From Deltaproteobacteria bacterium (lineage in GTDB: Bacteria > Desulfobacterota > Binatia > UTPRO1), in assembly GCA_020852955.1 (NCBI GenBank), contig JADYZW010000036.1, forward strand, positions 1-64,000: 64,000 nucleotides of DNA, written 5' to 3'. The notes beneath the pieces were generated by a model. That model made no database searches and had not been told where the DNA came from. It saw only the letters and a list, made by a program, of their open reading frames with translations. The stretch's first letter is position 1. Every line of letters starts with the position of its first letter. Made by a program: the position numbers and the translations under genes. Of this stretch, positions 1 to 8,762 are shown one piece after another.

Positions 1-1244
1 AGGTGCTGCGGCGCGAGCTCAAGGTCGAGGAGCAGGAGCGCTTCTCCGGCACCAAGCTCAAGAAGAGCCGCGACGCGCTGAACCGCCTCGGCTTCTTCCA
101 GGAGGTGAACCTCACCACCCAGCGCGGGCGTAGCGAGGAGAAACTGAACCTCCAGGTCGACGTGAAGGAGGGGCAGACCGGATCGCTGACCGCCGGCGCC
201 GGCTTCAGCTCGGCCGACAGCCTGCTGTTCAACGCCCGCATCCAGGAGAACAACCTCTTCGGCCGCGGCCAGCGCGCCGTGCTGAACGCCGATTTCGGCA
301 GCCGCCGCCAGAACTTCATCGCCAGCTTCACCGAGCCGTGGCTCTTCGACATCCCCCTCAACAGCACCATCGACGGCTTCCGTTGGCTCCTCGACTACGA
401 CGATTTCACCCGCGGCGGTACCGGCGTCGGTTTGCGCTTCCTCTATCCGCTGACGGCGCTCGGCTACGAGCGATTCTTCGACCTCTTTTCGCTCGAGGAG
501 GTCCGGATCGGCGCCGAGTACCGGTTCGAGCAGGCCGAGATCAGCGACGTGAACCGCAATTCGCCGCCGACCGTGGTCGCCTCCGAGGGTCAGAGCATCA
601 CCAGCTCGATCCGCCCCCTCGTCACTCGCAACACGCTGAACAGCTTCTTCGATCCGACGCGCGGGTCCGCGCAGGAGTTCTCGGTCGAATACGCGGGCCT
701 CGGCGGCGAGAGCGAGTTCGTCAAGGTCGACGCCCGGACGCGCCACTACTGGTCGTTCTACAAGTCGCCGTCGCTCGGCACCTTCGTGTACTCGATCGCC
801 GGCCAGGTCGGCTACGGCCGGGGCTTCACGGGCGTGATCGGACACGAGCTGCCCCTCTACGAGCGCTACTTCCCGGGCGGCATCAACTCGGTCCGCGGCT
901 TCAAGACCCGCACCCTCGGTCCGCGCGAGTCGGTCTTCAACCCGCAAGGGGAGGAGGTCAACACCGACCCGATCGGCGGCAGCCGCCAGCTCATCGTCAA
1001 CAACGAGATCATTTTCCCCATCGTCGAGCCGCTCGGGTTGAAGGGCGTCGTGTTCTTCGACGCCGGCAATTCGTGGCTCGACTCGGACGGATGGGACGTC
1101 GGCGACATCCGCTACGCCGCTGGCGCCGGCGTCCGCTGGCAGTCGCCGATGGGTCCGATCCGGATCGAGTTCGGCTTTCCCCTCAACAAGAAGGACCACG
1201 ACAAGACGAGCGTCGTGCTCTTCTCGTTCGGCGCACCCCTCTAG
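1..1244 (+). CDS. bamA: Outer membrane protein assembly factor BamA, C-terminal part (5' end outside window)
   Basis: This is the C-terminal ~414 residues of BamA, the Omp85-family beta-barrel that folds and inserts outer-membrane proteins. The visible part starts in the last POTRA domain (KLKKSRDALNRLGFFQEVNL) and runs through the 16-strand barrel. The diagnostic barrel motif VRGF is present (PGGINSVRGFKTRTLGPRE) and the protein ends in an aromatic-containing beta signal (VVLFSFGAPL). The frame is open at base 3, so the real start is upstream. ompH follows after 20 bp, the usual BamA-Skp order, and lipid A genes come next. Family assignment is firm; only the N-terminal POTRA repeats and signal peptide are missing. 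Confidence 0.96.
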   Translation, partial: VLRRELKVEEQERFSGTKLKKSRDALNRLGFFQEVNLTTQRGRSEEKLNLQVDVKEGQTGSLTAGAGFSSADSLLFNARIQENNLFGRGQRAVLNADFGSRRQNFIASFTEPWLFDIPLNSTIDGFRWLLDYDDFTRGGTGVGLRFLYPLTALGYERFFDLFSLEEVRIGAEYRFEQAEISDVNRNSPPTVVASEGQSITSSIRPLVTRNTLNSFFDPTRGSAQEFSVEYAGLGGESEFVKVDARTRHYWSFYKSPSLGTFVYSIAGQVGYGRGFTGVIGHELPLYERYFPGGINSVRGFKTRTLGPRESVFNPQGEEVNTDPIGGSRQLIVNNEIIFPIVEPLGLKGVVFFDAGNSWLDSDGWDVGDIRYAAGAGVRWQSPMGPIRIEFGFPLNKKDHDKTSVVLFSFGAPL

Positions 1245-1264
1245 GCGGCAAGGAGAACCCTTTC

Positions 1265-1798
1265 ATGTGCATGCGACGTTTCCTCCTCACCCTTACTCTC
1301 GTCGCCGCGGCGCTCGCCCCGGCGCTGTCCGCGGCCCGCGCGACGGCGGCCGACCTGAAGGTCGGCATCGTCGACCTCCAGCGGGCGCTCAACGAGTCCT
1401 CCGCCGGCAAGAAGGCGAAGGACCAGTTCAAGGGCGAGTTCGAGAAGATGCAGAACGGCCTGAAGTCCGAGAAGGACTCCCTGGACCGCCTGAAGGACGA
1501 CCTCGACAAGAAGAGCACGGTCCTCAGCGAGGACCAGAAGAAGACCAAGATGGAGGACTTCGAGCGCCGGCGCCGCGACCTCCGCCGCAAGCTCGAGGAC
1601 TCCGACGCCGAGCTCCGCAAGAAGGACCAGGAGCTCACCGGCAGCATCCTCAAGGACCTCGCCGTCGTGATCCAGGAGATCGGCGAGCGCGAGGGCTACA
1701 CCCTCATCCTCGAGAACTCGAGCAGCTCCGTGCTCTACGGGTCGAAGTCGATCGACATCACCGACTCGGTGATCAAGGCCTTCGACGCGAAGCGCTGA
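1265..1798 (+). CDS. ompH: OmpH/Skp family periplasmic chaperone
   Basis: A 177-residue periplasmic chaperone that holds unfolded outer-membrane proteins for BamA. It opens with a Sec signal peptide (LLTLTLVAAALAPALSAARATA) followed by the family start 'DLKVGIVDLQRALNESSAGKKAK'-like segment (identical in style to Skp/OmpH). A long charged helical coiled-coil (roughly residues 55-130, rich in K/E/D/R) forms the tentacles, and the C-terminal segment SIDITDSVIKAFDAKR is typical. The start ATG at 1265 is supported by an AAGGAGA Shine-Dalgarno at 1250-1256 and the signal peptide it creates; the same frame is open far upstream, inside bamA, but that part reads as a shadow. It sits 20 bp after bamA. 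Confidence 0.93.
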   Translation: MCMRRFLLTLTLVAAALAPALSAARATAADLKVGIVDLQRALNESSAGKKAKDQFKGEFEKMQNGLKSEKDSLDRLKDDLDKKSTVLSEDQKKTKMEDFERRRRDLRRKLEDSDAELRKKDQELTGSILKDLAVVIQEIGEREGYTLILENSSSSVLYGSKSIDITDSVIKAFDAKR

Positions 1799-1812
1799 CC
1801 GAGCGCGCTCGG
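1799..1812. repeat. Perfect 14-nt palindrome immediately after ompH
   Basis: CCGAGCGCGCTCGG starts on the base after the ompH stop codon and is followed by a second GC palindrome (CCGGCCGG). It could fold as a small hairpin at the bamA-ompH / fabZ-lpxA boundary. There is no U-tract, so a terminator is not established; in DNA this GC-rich it may be chance. Confidence 0.25.
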
Positions 1813-1823
1813 CCCGGCCGGCC

Positions 1824-3113
1824 ATGCGTGACGACGACGGCGGCGAGGCCGCGGGGGAAGGCGAGGCGGTCGACTTCGCCGCCGTCGCGCGCCTGCTCCC
1901 GCAGGGCTATCCGCATCGCCTGATCGATCGGGTGGTCGCCTGCGACGACGGACGCCGGCTCGTCGCCCGCAAGGGCGTCACGGCGGGCGAGCCCTTCTTC
2001 GCCGGACACTTCCCGGGATGGCCGGTCATGCCGGGCGTCCTGATGTGCGAGGCGCTCGTCCAGGCGAGCGCGCTGCTGGTCGCGCGCTCCGACCCGCCGC
2101 CCGCCGAGGGCGCCAGCCTCACGGTCACCGGCCTCGAGCGCGTCCGCTTCCGGCAGCCGGTGGTTCCCGGCGACGTACTCGAGATCGAGGTCGCGGTCGC
2201 CGCGCGCACCCCCGAGCAGTGGCGCTTCCGCGGCCGCGTGCGGGTCGGGAGCGCGGTCGTCGCGGAGTCCGACTTCGACCTCGCGGTGCGCCTCCCGTCC
2301 GGTCCGGCGATCCACCCGAGCGCGGTGCTGGCGCCCGGCGCCGCGCTCGGCGTCGACGTGCGCATCGGCCCCTACGCGGTGATCGGCCCCCACGTCCGGC
2401 TCGGCGATCGGACCTCGGTCGGGCCGCACGCGGTCCTCGACGGCCACACGACGATCGGCGTCGGCAACCGGATCTTCCAGTTCGCGAGCGTCGGCGCCGA
2501 ACCGCAGGACCTGAAGTACCGCGGCGAACCGAGCCGGCTCGTGCTCGGCGACCGCAACATCGTCCGCGAGTTCGCCACCCTGAATCCCGGGACGACCGCA
2601 GGCGGGATGCTCACCCGGCTCGGGGACGACAACCTGGTCATGAACTACGCCCACGTCGGCCACGACTCGCGCATCGGGAGCCGCTGCATCCTCGCCAACA
2701 GCTCGGCGCTCGCGGGCCACGTCACGCTCGAGGACTTCGTGTTCGTGGGCGGTCTGGCGGCCGTGCACCAGTTCTGCCGGATCGGGGAGTCGGCGCTGCT
2801 CGGCGGCGGGGCCATGGTGACGCACGACGTCCCGCCGTTCTGCAACGCGTCGGGGGACCGCGCGCGCCTGCGCGGCCTGAACGTCGTCGGCCTGCGCCGG
2901 CGCGGCTTCGACGCCGCCCGCATCCGCGTGATCAAGCAGGCCTATCGTGTGCTCTTCGACGCCGACCTGCCGCTCGCCGAGGCCCGAACGCGCGCCGCCC
3001 GGGAGCTCGGCGCGTACCCCGACGTCGCGCGCATGCTGGCGTTCATCGCGGCCTCCCGGCGTGGACTCTGTCCGGCGGGCCGCCCCGACGGCGACGACGA
3101 TGACGCCGACTGA
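1824..3113 (+). CDS. lpxA: Fused FabZ-like dehydratase / LpxA UDP-GlcNAc acyltransferase
   Basis: One 429-residue frame joins two lipid A/fatty acid enzymes. Residues ~15-155 are a FabZ hot-dog domain: GHFPGWPVMPGVLMCEALVQ carries the catalytic His and Glu, although the usual LPHR of FabZ reads LPQG here. Residues ~157-425 are LpxA: left-handed beta-helix hexapeptides, then REFATLNPGTTAGG, the catalytic His in HVGHD (E. coli H125), AGHV (H144), VHQF (H160) and the C-terminal NVVGLRRRGF helical part. The site equivalent to E. coli G173, which sets acyl length, is Gly, suggesting a long hydroxyacyl chain (inference). LpxA alone is ~262 residues, so this is a full fusion, not readthrough. lpxD, common next to fabZ, is absent. 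lpxI overlaps by 14 bp. Confidence 0.93.
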   Translation: MRDDDGGEAAGEGEAVDFAAVARLLPQGYPHRLIDRVVACDDGRRLVARKGVTAGEPFFAGHFPGWPVMPGVLMCEALVQASALLVARSDPPPAEGASLTVTGLERVRFRQPVVPGDVLEIEVAVAARTPEQWRFRGRVRVGSAVVAESDFDLAVRLPSGPAIHPSAVLAPGAALGVDVRIGPYAVIGPHVRLGDRTSVGPHAVLDGHTTIGVGNRIFQFASVGAEPQDLKYRGEPSRLVLGDRNIVREFATLNPGTTAGGMLTRLGDDNLVMNYAHVGHDSRIGSRCILANSSALAGHVTLEDFVFVGGLAAVHQFCRIGESALLGGGAMVTHDVPPFCNASGDRARLRGLNVVGLRRRGFDAARIRVIKQAYRVLFDADLPLAEARTRAARELGAYPDVARMLAFIAASRRGLCPAGRPDGDDDDAD

Positions 3114-3912
3114 GCGCATCGGGATGATCGCCGGCAACGGCCGCTTTCCTCTGCTCTTCGCGGAGGCGGCCCGCCGCGCCGGCGTCGACGTCGTCGCCGT
3201 CGCGCACCAGCACGAGACGCCGGACGAGATCGCGAACCTCGTGAGCCACCTGACCTGGGTGCGCGTCGGGGAGCTCGGCAAGATCATCCGCACCCTCAAG
3301 CAGGCGGGCATCGAACGCGCCGTCATGGTGGGGGGCATCCGCAAGCCGCGCCAGCTCTCCGACTTCCGCCCGGACTTCCGCGGGGCGGCGTTCATCGCCA
3401 AGACCCGGACGCTGCGCGACGACGTGCTACTGCGCGGCGTGGCGGCCGAGCTCGAGCACGACGGCATCACCGTGGTCGAATCGACGCTGTTTCTCGGCGA
3501 CCTCGTGCCGCGGGTCGGCACGCTCACCCGCAAGGCGCCGCGGACCCGCGAATGGGACGACGTGCGCTTCGGCCTCGAGGTGGCGCGCGAAGTAGGCCGA
3601 TTCGAGGTCGGGCAGAGCGTCGTGGTGAAGCGGCGGACCGTCATCGCCGTCGAGGGCATCGAGGGCACCGACGCCGCGATCCGACGCGGAGGCGAGCTCG
3701 GGCGTGGCGGCGTGGTGGTGGTCAAGGTCAGCAAGCCGGGCCAGGACCTCCGCTTCGACGTCCCGGCGGTCGGCATGACCACGATCGAGGTGATGCGCGA
3801 GGTCGACGCGCGCGTCCTCGCCCTCGAAGCCGGGCGCACCATCATGATCGACCGCGAGGAGATGCTCCGCGCCGCCGACGCCGCGGGGATCGCGATCGTC
3901 GCCGTGGCGTGA
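3100..3912 (+). CDS. lpxI: UDP-2,3-diacylglucosamine pyrophosphatase LpxI
   Basis: A 270-residue LpxI, which hydrolyses UDP-2,3-diacylglucosamine to lipid X and UMP, the step done by LpxH in E. coli. Family features are the N-terminal IGMIAGNGRFPLLFAEAARRAG, the MVGGIRKP segment, the central EGTDAAIRRGGELGRGGVVVVKV and the C-terminal AGRTIMIDREEMLRAADAAGI. Length matches the family (~270-285). The start ATG at 3100 lies inside the end of lpxA (14-bp overlap) and gives the conserved N-terminus; longer in-frame starts upstream read lpxA out of frame. A hairpin follows 2 bp after the stop. Confidence 0.93.
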   Translation: MTPTERIGMIAGNGRFPLLFAEAARRAGVDVVAVAHQHETPDEIANLVSHLTWVRVGELGKIIRTLKQAGIERAVMVGGIRKPRQLSDFRPDFRGAAFIAKTRTLRDDVLLRGVAAELEHDGITVVESTLFLGDLVPRVGTLTRKAPRTREWDDVRFGLEVAREVGRFEVGQSVVVKRRTVIAVEGIEGTDAAIRRGGELGRGGVVVVKVSKPGQDLRFDVPAVGMTTIEVMREVDARVLALEAGRTIMIDREEMLRAADAAGIAIVAVA

Positions 3913-3913
3913 G

Positions 3914-3932
3914 GCGGGTCGTGTAGACCCGC
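3914..3932 (+). terminator. Hairpin after lpxI, possible terminator
   Basis: GCGGGTC (3914-3920) and GACCCGC (3926-3932) form a perfect 7-bp stem with a 5-nt loop, two bases after the lpxI stop. There is no clear U-run, so this is an attenuator, stabiliser or weak terminator rather than a textbook intrinsic terminator. It marks the boundary before the two-component genes. Confidence 0.45.
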
Positions 3933-4104
3933 GTGGGCGGATCGACTAAGGTCGCACCCCTGGGCGGAGGCAGGCCGCCAGCCGTGCCGATTTTCCGTTT
4001 CGTGCGCGTATGCGGGATCGCCGGGAGAGATCTCGCACATTCGTCACGGTGGAACCTGGCATGTCGTTTGCTGCTCCCGCCGTCGGCGGTCCAGGTCCGG
4101 ACGC

Positions 4105-5889
4105 ATGCGACCCGCGTTTCAGCAGAGATTCCTCGACAACGACGCGACGCTGACCCTCGGGGGCATCTCGCCCACCGAGAAGGTCATCGCGTTCTGCCGG
4201 GTGCTGCTCGCTATCGCGACCTTCGCGATCATGCTCGTCGATCCGAAGGAGCCCCTCTGGCCGGTGGTCGCCTATCCGCTCGTCGGCTCCTACGTCGCCG
4301 TCAGTCTCGCCCTCTTCCTCCTCGTCCGCAGCGAGATCGTCCGCGGCCGCAAGGTCGGACCCTACTCGGTCGTGCTCGACATGGTGTTCGGCGTGCTCAT
4401 CACCCTCTTCACCGAGCGCGGCGCGACGCCGTTCTTCCTCCTGAACCTCTTCGTGATCGCGAGCGTCAGCGTGCGCTGGGGCTTCACGGCGGCGGCGCCG
4501 ATCACGATCTTCCTCGCCGGCCTCTATCCCGTGCTGGTCTTCATCGCGAGCCGCTGGCTCGAGCCGCAGTTCTTCAGCGTGCAACGCGCGCACTTCTTCC
4601 GGCCGATCTACCTGATCGCGCTCGGCTACCTGATCGCGTACCTCGGCGAGCACGAGCGGCGGTCGAAGCAGAAGCTCGGCGTCATGCTCGACCTCACGAG
4701 CGCCATCCGCCCGGGACGCGCGCCCGGGTGGGCCCTCACGCGCATTATGCGCCGGATGCTGCACCACCACGACGCCTCGCACGGCCTCGTGGTCCTGCGC
4801 GACCCGGAGAGCCGGCGCTACTTCACCTGGGAGATGCACCGCGAAGGCGACCGCCTGAAGCTCGGGCTCCGTATTTCGGAGACCGATCCCTATCCCTTCC
4901 CGTTCGCGAGCTCGACCGAGGCGTTCTTCTGCAACACCTTCGACGCGCGCGGCCTCACCGCGCTCTGCTACGACGTCGTGAGCGGCGCCACCCAGCGGAA
5001 GGTCGTCACGGGCGACACGCGCCTGCCCGCGAGCGGGTCGGACCAGGCGCTCCTCATGGTGCCGGTCCTGATCCAGCGCGAGCTGCGCGGCCGGGCCATG
5101 GTGCTCCGCAAACGCCGGCCGAAGTTCGCGCGCGAGGACATGGAGTTCCTCCTCCTCGTGGTCGGCCAGGCGGCCGCGGCCTTCGAGGCGGCACGGCTGC
5201 AGGCGAAGGCCGAGGAGGTCGCCGTGCTGGAGGAGCGCGCCCGCATCGCGCGGGATCTCCACGACGGCTTCATCCAGTCGCTCGCCGGGATCGATCTCCG
5301 CGCCGAGGCCTGCCTCAAGATGCTCGGGAAGGACCCCGCCCGGGTGCCGCGCGAGCTCGCCGAGTTGCAGCAGACGGTCGAGCGCGGCTACCGGGAGGTC
5401 CGGCACTACCTGAACGTCCTGCGGAGCTCGAGCCGGGAAGCCCACGACCTGCGGACGACGCTCGAGCAGGTCGCGGCGGAGTTCTCGATCCGCGAGCGTC
5501 TGCGGGTCGCCCTCGAGCTGCCATCCGACGAGGCGGACCTGCCGCCCTCGACCGCGTACGAGGTCACCCAGATCGTGCGCGAAGCGCTCCGCAACGCCGT
5601 CCGCCACGGTGCGGCCAAGGAGGCGACGGTGAAGCTCGCCGTCTACGGATCGCACTGTTCGCTCGTCATCCAGGACAACGGACGCGGCTTCACGGCGCCT
5701 TCCGGGGCGGTGGATGCCGACGGGGTCGTGCAGGCGAACGCGGTGCCCTGGTCCATCCGCGAGCGCACCGCGTCGCTCGGCGGCACGCTGCGGGTGCGCA
5801 GCCAGGCCGGACGCGGCGTCGAGATCCACGTGGTCGTGCCGGCGGCCGCGGCGGAATCGGAATCGCCACGAAGCAGGAGGATCGCATGA
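4105..5889 (+). CDS. Membrane sensor histidine kinase (HisKA_3/NarX-DegS type)
   Basis: A 594-residue sensor kinase. About six hydrophobic helices occupy residues ~25-180. A GAF-like cytoplasmic domain (~195-365) follows, then a short coiled linker and the HisKA_3 dimerisation domain with the phospho-acceptor His386 in RIARDLHDGFIQS. A HATPase_c domain closes the protein (N-box REALRNAVRHG, G1 DNGRGF, G2-like WSIRERTASLGG). This architecture pairs with LuxR-type regulators, and one overlaps it downstream by 4 bp (ATGA). The membrane-embedded sensor part has no recognisable ligand motif. Placement inside lipid A genes suggests envelope sensing, but that is inference. It is preceded by 192 bp without a gene. 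Confidence 0.92.
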   Translation: MRPAFQQRFLDNDATLTLGGISPTEKVIAFCRVLLAIATFAIMLVDPKEPLWPVVAYPLVGSYVAVSLALFLLVRSEIVRGRKVGPYSVVLDMVFGVLITLFTERGATPFFLLNLFVIASVSVRWGFTAAAPITIFLAGLYPVLVFIASRWLEPQFFSVQRAHFFRPIYLIALGYLIAYLGEHERRSKQKLGVMLDLTSAIRPGRAPGWALTRIMRRMLHHHDASHGLVVLRDPESRRYFTWEMHREGDRLKLGLRISETDPYPFPFASSTEAFFCNTFDARGLTALCYDVVSGATQRKVVTGDTRLPASGSDQALLMVPVLIQRELRGRAMVLRKRRPKFAREDMEFLLLVVGQAAAAFEAARLQAKAEEVAVLEERARIARDLHDGFIQSLAGIDLRAEACLKMLGKDPARVPRELAELQQTVERGYREVRHYLNVLRSSSREAHDLRTTLEQVAAEFSIRERLRVALELPSDEADLPPSTAYEVTQIVREALRNAVRHGAAKEATVKLAVYGSHCSLVIQDNGRGFTAPSGAVDADGVVQANAVPWSIRERTASLGGTLRVRSQAGRGVEIHVVVPAAAAESESPRSRRIA

Positions 5890-6560
5890 CCATCCAGCCG
5901 CGCCGTCGCCGCGTCGTCATCGTCGACGACCACACGCTCTTCCGCGACGGACTCCGCACCATCCTCGGCATGGAGGACGATTTCGAGGTCATCGCCGACG
6001 TCGAGAGCGCCGAGGACATCGTGGAGCTGATGTGGGAGACGAAGCCGGACGTGCTGCTCCTCGACATCCGCATGCCGCAGGGGAGCGGCCTCGACGCGAT
6101 CCCGGCGATCTGCCGGATCAGCCCCAACACAACGGTCATCGTGCTGACCGCCTGCGACGAAATGGAGGAGCACGTGCGCGCCTTCAAGCTCGGCGCGCGC
6201 GGCGTGGTGCTGAAGGACTCGGCGCGCCACACGCTCGTGCAGGCGATTCGCTCCGTCTGTCGCGGCGAGACCTGGATGGATCCCCGCATGCGCGGCGTGC
6301 TGGTCGCCGAGCTCGCGCGCAGCGGCGACGCCGGCGAGCGCATCGCGATCGACCGCGACGACGGCCTGACCGACCGCGAGCTCGAGATCGTGCGCCTCGT
6401 GGCCGCCGGGAAGAAAAACAAGGAAGTCGCCGAGCAGCTCTCGATCAGCGAGCGGACCGTGCGCACGAACCTGACGAGCGTCTTCCAGAAGCTCGGCGTG
6501 CGCGACCGGATCGGCCTCGTGATGTACGCGCTCCGTCACGGCCTCACGGCCGCGGCGTAG
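5886..6560 (+). CDS. NarL/FixJ-family response regulator
   Basis: A 224-residue response regulator. The receiver domain (residues ~8-125) has the acidic pair in IVDDH, the phospho-acceptor Asp60 in LLLDIRMP, a switch Thr in VLTACD and the conserved Lys in VVLKDSA. A LuxR-type DNA-binding domain (~155-220) reads LTDRELEIVRLVAAG...VAEQLSISERTVRTNLTSVFQKLGVRDRIGLVMYA. The ATG at 5886 overlaps the kinase stop (ATGA), so kinase and regulator are translationally coupled and form one two-component system. Its targets are unknown; a strong inverted repeat lies 17 bp after its stop. Confidence 0.93.
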   Translation: MTIQPRRRRVVIVDDHTLFRDGLRTILGMEDDFEVIADVESAEDIVELMWETKPDVLLLDIRMPQGSGLDAIPAICRISPNTTVIVLTACDEMEEHVRAFKLGARGVVLKDSARHTLVQAIRSVCRGETWMDPRMRGVLVAELARSGDAGERIAIDRDDGLTDRELEIVRLVAAGKKNKEVAEQLSISERTVRTNLTSVFQKLGVRDRIGLVMYALRHGLTAAA

Positions 6561-6576
6561 GCGGCGCGCACCCGAC

Positions 6577-6614
6577 CGTGCGCGGCCTTCGCCGCGCGCC
6601 CGGGGCCGCGCACG
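6577..6614 (+). terminator. Strong inverted repeat after the response regulator, likely terminator
   Basis: An 11-bp perfect inverted repeat, CGTGCGCGGCC (6577-6587) and GGCCGCGCACG (6604-6614), has a 16-nt loop that is itself GC-rich. It sits between the regulator stop (6560) and the oxidoreductase start. No U-tract follows, so termination efficiency is uncertain, but it is the strongest hairpin in the first 30 kb. Confidence 0.5.
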
Positions 6615-6652
6615 ATGGTCCGCCGGATGCGATCGTGCTAGGCGGGACGACG

Positions 6653-7612
6653 TTGGAATCGTCGGCGACGACCGATCCGCTGCGCGCGGCCGTGGTGGGG
6701 GTGGGACACCTCGGGCGGTTCCACGCCGAAAAGTACGCGACGCTCCCGGGCGTCGCGCTCGTCGCCGTGGTCGATCGCGACCCCGACCGCGCGCGCGCGG
6801 TCGCGGACGCGCTCGGAGTCGGGGTCGTCGACGACCATCGCGCGCTCGCCGGACGCGTCGACTGCGCGAGCGTCGCGGTCCCGACCGCGGCGCACGCCGC
6901 GGTCGGCGGCGAGCTGCTCGCCGCCGGCATCGACGTCCTCATCGAGAAGCCGCTCGCCTCCACGGCCGCCGAAGGCGCGGCGCTCGTGCGCGCCGCGGCC
7001 GAGCGCGGCCGCGTCCTGCAAGTCGGGCACCTCGAGCGCTTCAACCCGGCGCTGCGCGCCGCACAGGCGGTCGTCACCGAGCCGAAGTTCCTCGAATGCC
7101 ACCGCCTCGCGCCCTTCGTCGACCGCGGCACCGACGTCGACGTGATCCGCGATCTCATGATCCACGACCTCGACGTCATCCAGAGCTTCGTCGCCGCCGA
7201 GGTCGAGAGCGTCGAGGCCGTCGGCGTTCCGGTCCTGACCCCGCGGGTCGACATCGCGAACGCGCGTCTCCGCTTCGCGAACGGCTGCATAGCGAACGTC
7301 ACCGCGAGCCGGGTCTCGACGAAGCGCGAACGCATGCTGCGCCTCTTTCAGCCCGACGCCTACGTCGCGATCGACTACGACCAACGGCGCGTGCGCATCG
7401 TGCGGCGCGAGGCAAGCACGACGCCCGGAGGTCTCCCGAGCATCGTGGCCGACGAGCACGACGCTGGGCAGGGCGACCCGCTGCGGGACGAGATCGCCGC
7501 GTTCGTCGCCGCCGTCCGCACCCGCGCGACGCCCCTCGTGAGCGGCCGGGAAGGTCTGCGCGCGCTCGAGCTCGCCGAGCGCATCGCGGCGGGGCTCGAG
7601 TCACCCCCGTGA
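6653..7612 (+). CDS. Gfo/Idh/MocA-family oxidoreductase in the lipid A operon
   Basis: A ~319-residue NAD(P)-dependent oxidoreductase of the Gfo/Idh/MocA family. It has an N-terminal Rossmann fold (AVVGVGHLGRFHAEKYATLPG), the family EKP motif (DVLIEKPLA) and VGHLERFNPA. The C-terminal alpha/beta domain has the HDLDV segment (MIHDLDVIQSF). The start is uncertain: TTG at 6653 has a GGCGGG stretch 6-12 bp upstream, while an in-frame GTG lies at 6635. It overlaps lpxB by 4 bp (GTGA). Orthologues sit between lpxI and lpxB in related genomes. GnnA, which oxidises UDP-GlcNAc so that 3-amino lipid A can form, belongs to this family, but no GnnB-like transaminase is present, so the substrate is unknown. 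Confidence 0.87.
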   Translation: MESSATTDPLRAAVVGVGHLGRFHAEKYATLPGVALVAVVDRDPDRARAVADALGVGVVDDHRALAGRVDCASVAVPTAAHAAVGGELLAAGIDVLIEKPLASTAAEGAALVRAAAERGRVLQVGHLERFNPALRAAQAVVTEPKFLECHRLAPFVDRGTDVDVIRDLMIHDLDVIQSFVAAEVESVEAVGVPVLTPRVDIANARLRFANGCIANVTASRVSTKRERMLRLFQPDAYVAIDYDQRRVRIVRREASTTPGGLPSIVADEHDAGQGDPLRDEIAAFVAAVRTRATPLVSGREGLRALELAERIAAGLESPP

Positions 7613-8762
7613 TCGCGCACCCGGCCTCGGCGCGCGCGGCCCGCGACGTGGTGCTCGTGGCCGGGGAGGCCTCCGGCGATCTGCACGGCGCGGACCTGGT
7701 GGCCACCCTCCGGCGCCGCGTCCCCGGCGTCCGCGTGCGCGGGATCGGCGGCGCGCGCCTGCGCGCCGCCGGCATGGACACGCTGATCGACACCCGGACG
7801 CTCGCCACGATGGGGTTCGTGGAGGCGCGCGAGCGGCTCGGCGCGATCTGGCGGGCCTACCGCCGCATGCGGCGCATCGTCCGCGCGGAACGGCCGGACC
7901 TCCTGATCCTCATCGACTTCGCCGAGTTCAACCTGGCGCTGGCGGGGGTCGCGAAACGCGCCGGCGTCCCGGTCCTCTACTACGTCAGCCCGCAGGTCTG
8001 GGCGTGGCGCCGCGGTCGGGTGCGGAAGATCGCGCGACGGGTGAGCCGCCTCGCGGTCGTGTTCCCATTCGAGGTGCCGGTCTACGCCGGCTCGGGCGTC
8101 CGCGCCGACTTCGTCGGCCACCCGCTCCTCGATCGCGTGCGGGTCGTCCGGGACCGCGCGGCCTTCGCCGCCGCCCACGGCCTCGACCCGGCCAAGCGCC
8201 TGGTCGCGCTCCTCCCGGGGAGCCGCGCCAAGGAGATGCAGCTCCTCCTCCCGGCCATGGCCGAGGCGGCGACGCGCCTCACCGCCCGCGGCGACGTCCA
8301 ATGCGTGCTCGCCCTCGCCGACACGTTGAGCGAGGCCGATATCGGCGTTAGCATGCGCGGCGCCGCGTTGCCCTTTCCGGTGGTGCGCGGCGAGACCTAC
8401 GACCTGGTGCACGCGAGCGACGTGGCGATCGTCGCTTCCGGCACGGCAACGCTGGAGACGGCGCTCTTGGAACGTCCGATGGTGATCGTGTACCGCACCG
8501 CGCCCCTGACCTACGCGCTCGCGCGCCGGCTCGTGTCAGTGCCGTTCATCGGCATGCCGAATCTGATCGCCGGCCGCGGCGTCGTCCCCGAGCTCATCCA
8601 GGACGGCGCCACGGCGGACCGCATGGCCGCCGAAGTCGAGCGCTTTCTCGACGACCCGGCGCACGCCGCCGCGACCCGCCGCGCGCTCGCGGAGATCCGT
8701 CCGGCGCTCGGCGGCGGCGGCGCCGCGGAGCGCGCCGCCGCGATCGCCGCGGAGCTGCGCGC

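Noticed and set aside
1773-4040. Very long open frame on the minus strand across ompH, lpxA and lpxI
   Set aside because: It is the antisense shadow of recognisable genes; its translation is low-complexity Arg/Ala/Gly/Asp as expected in very GC-rich DNA.
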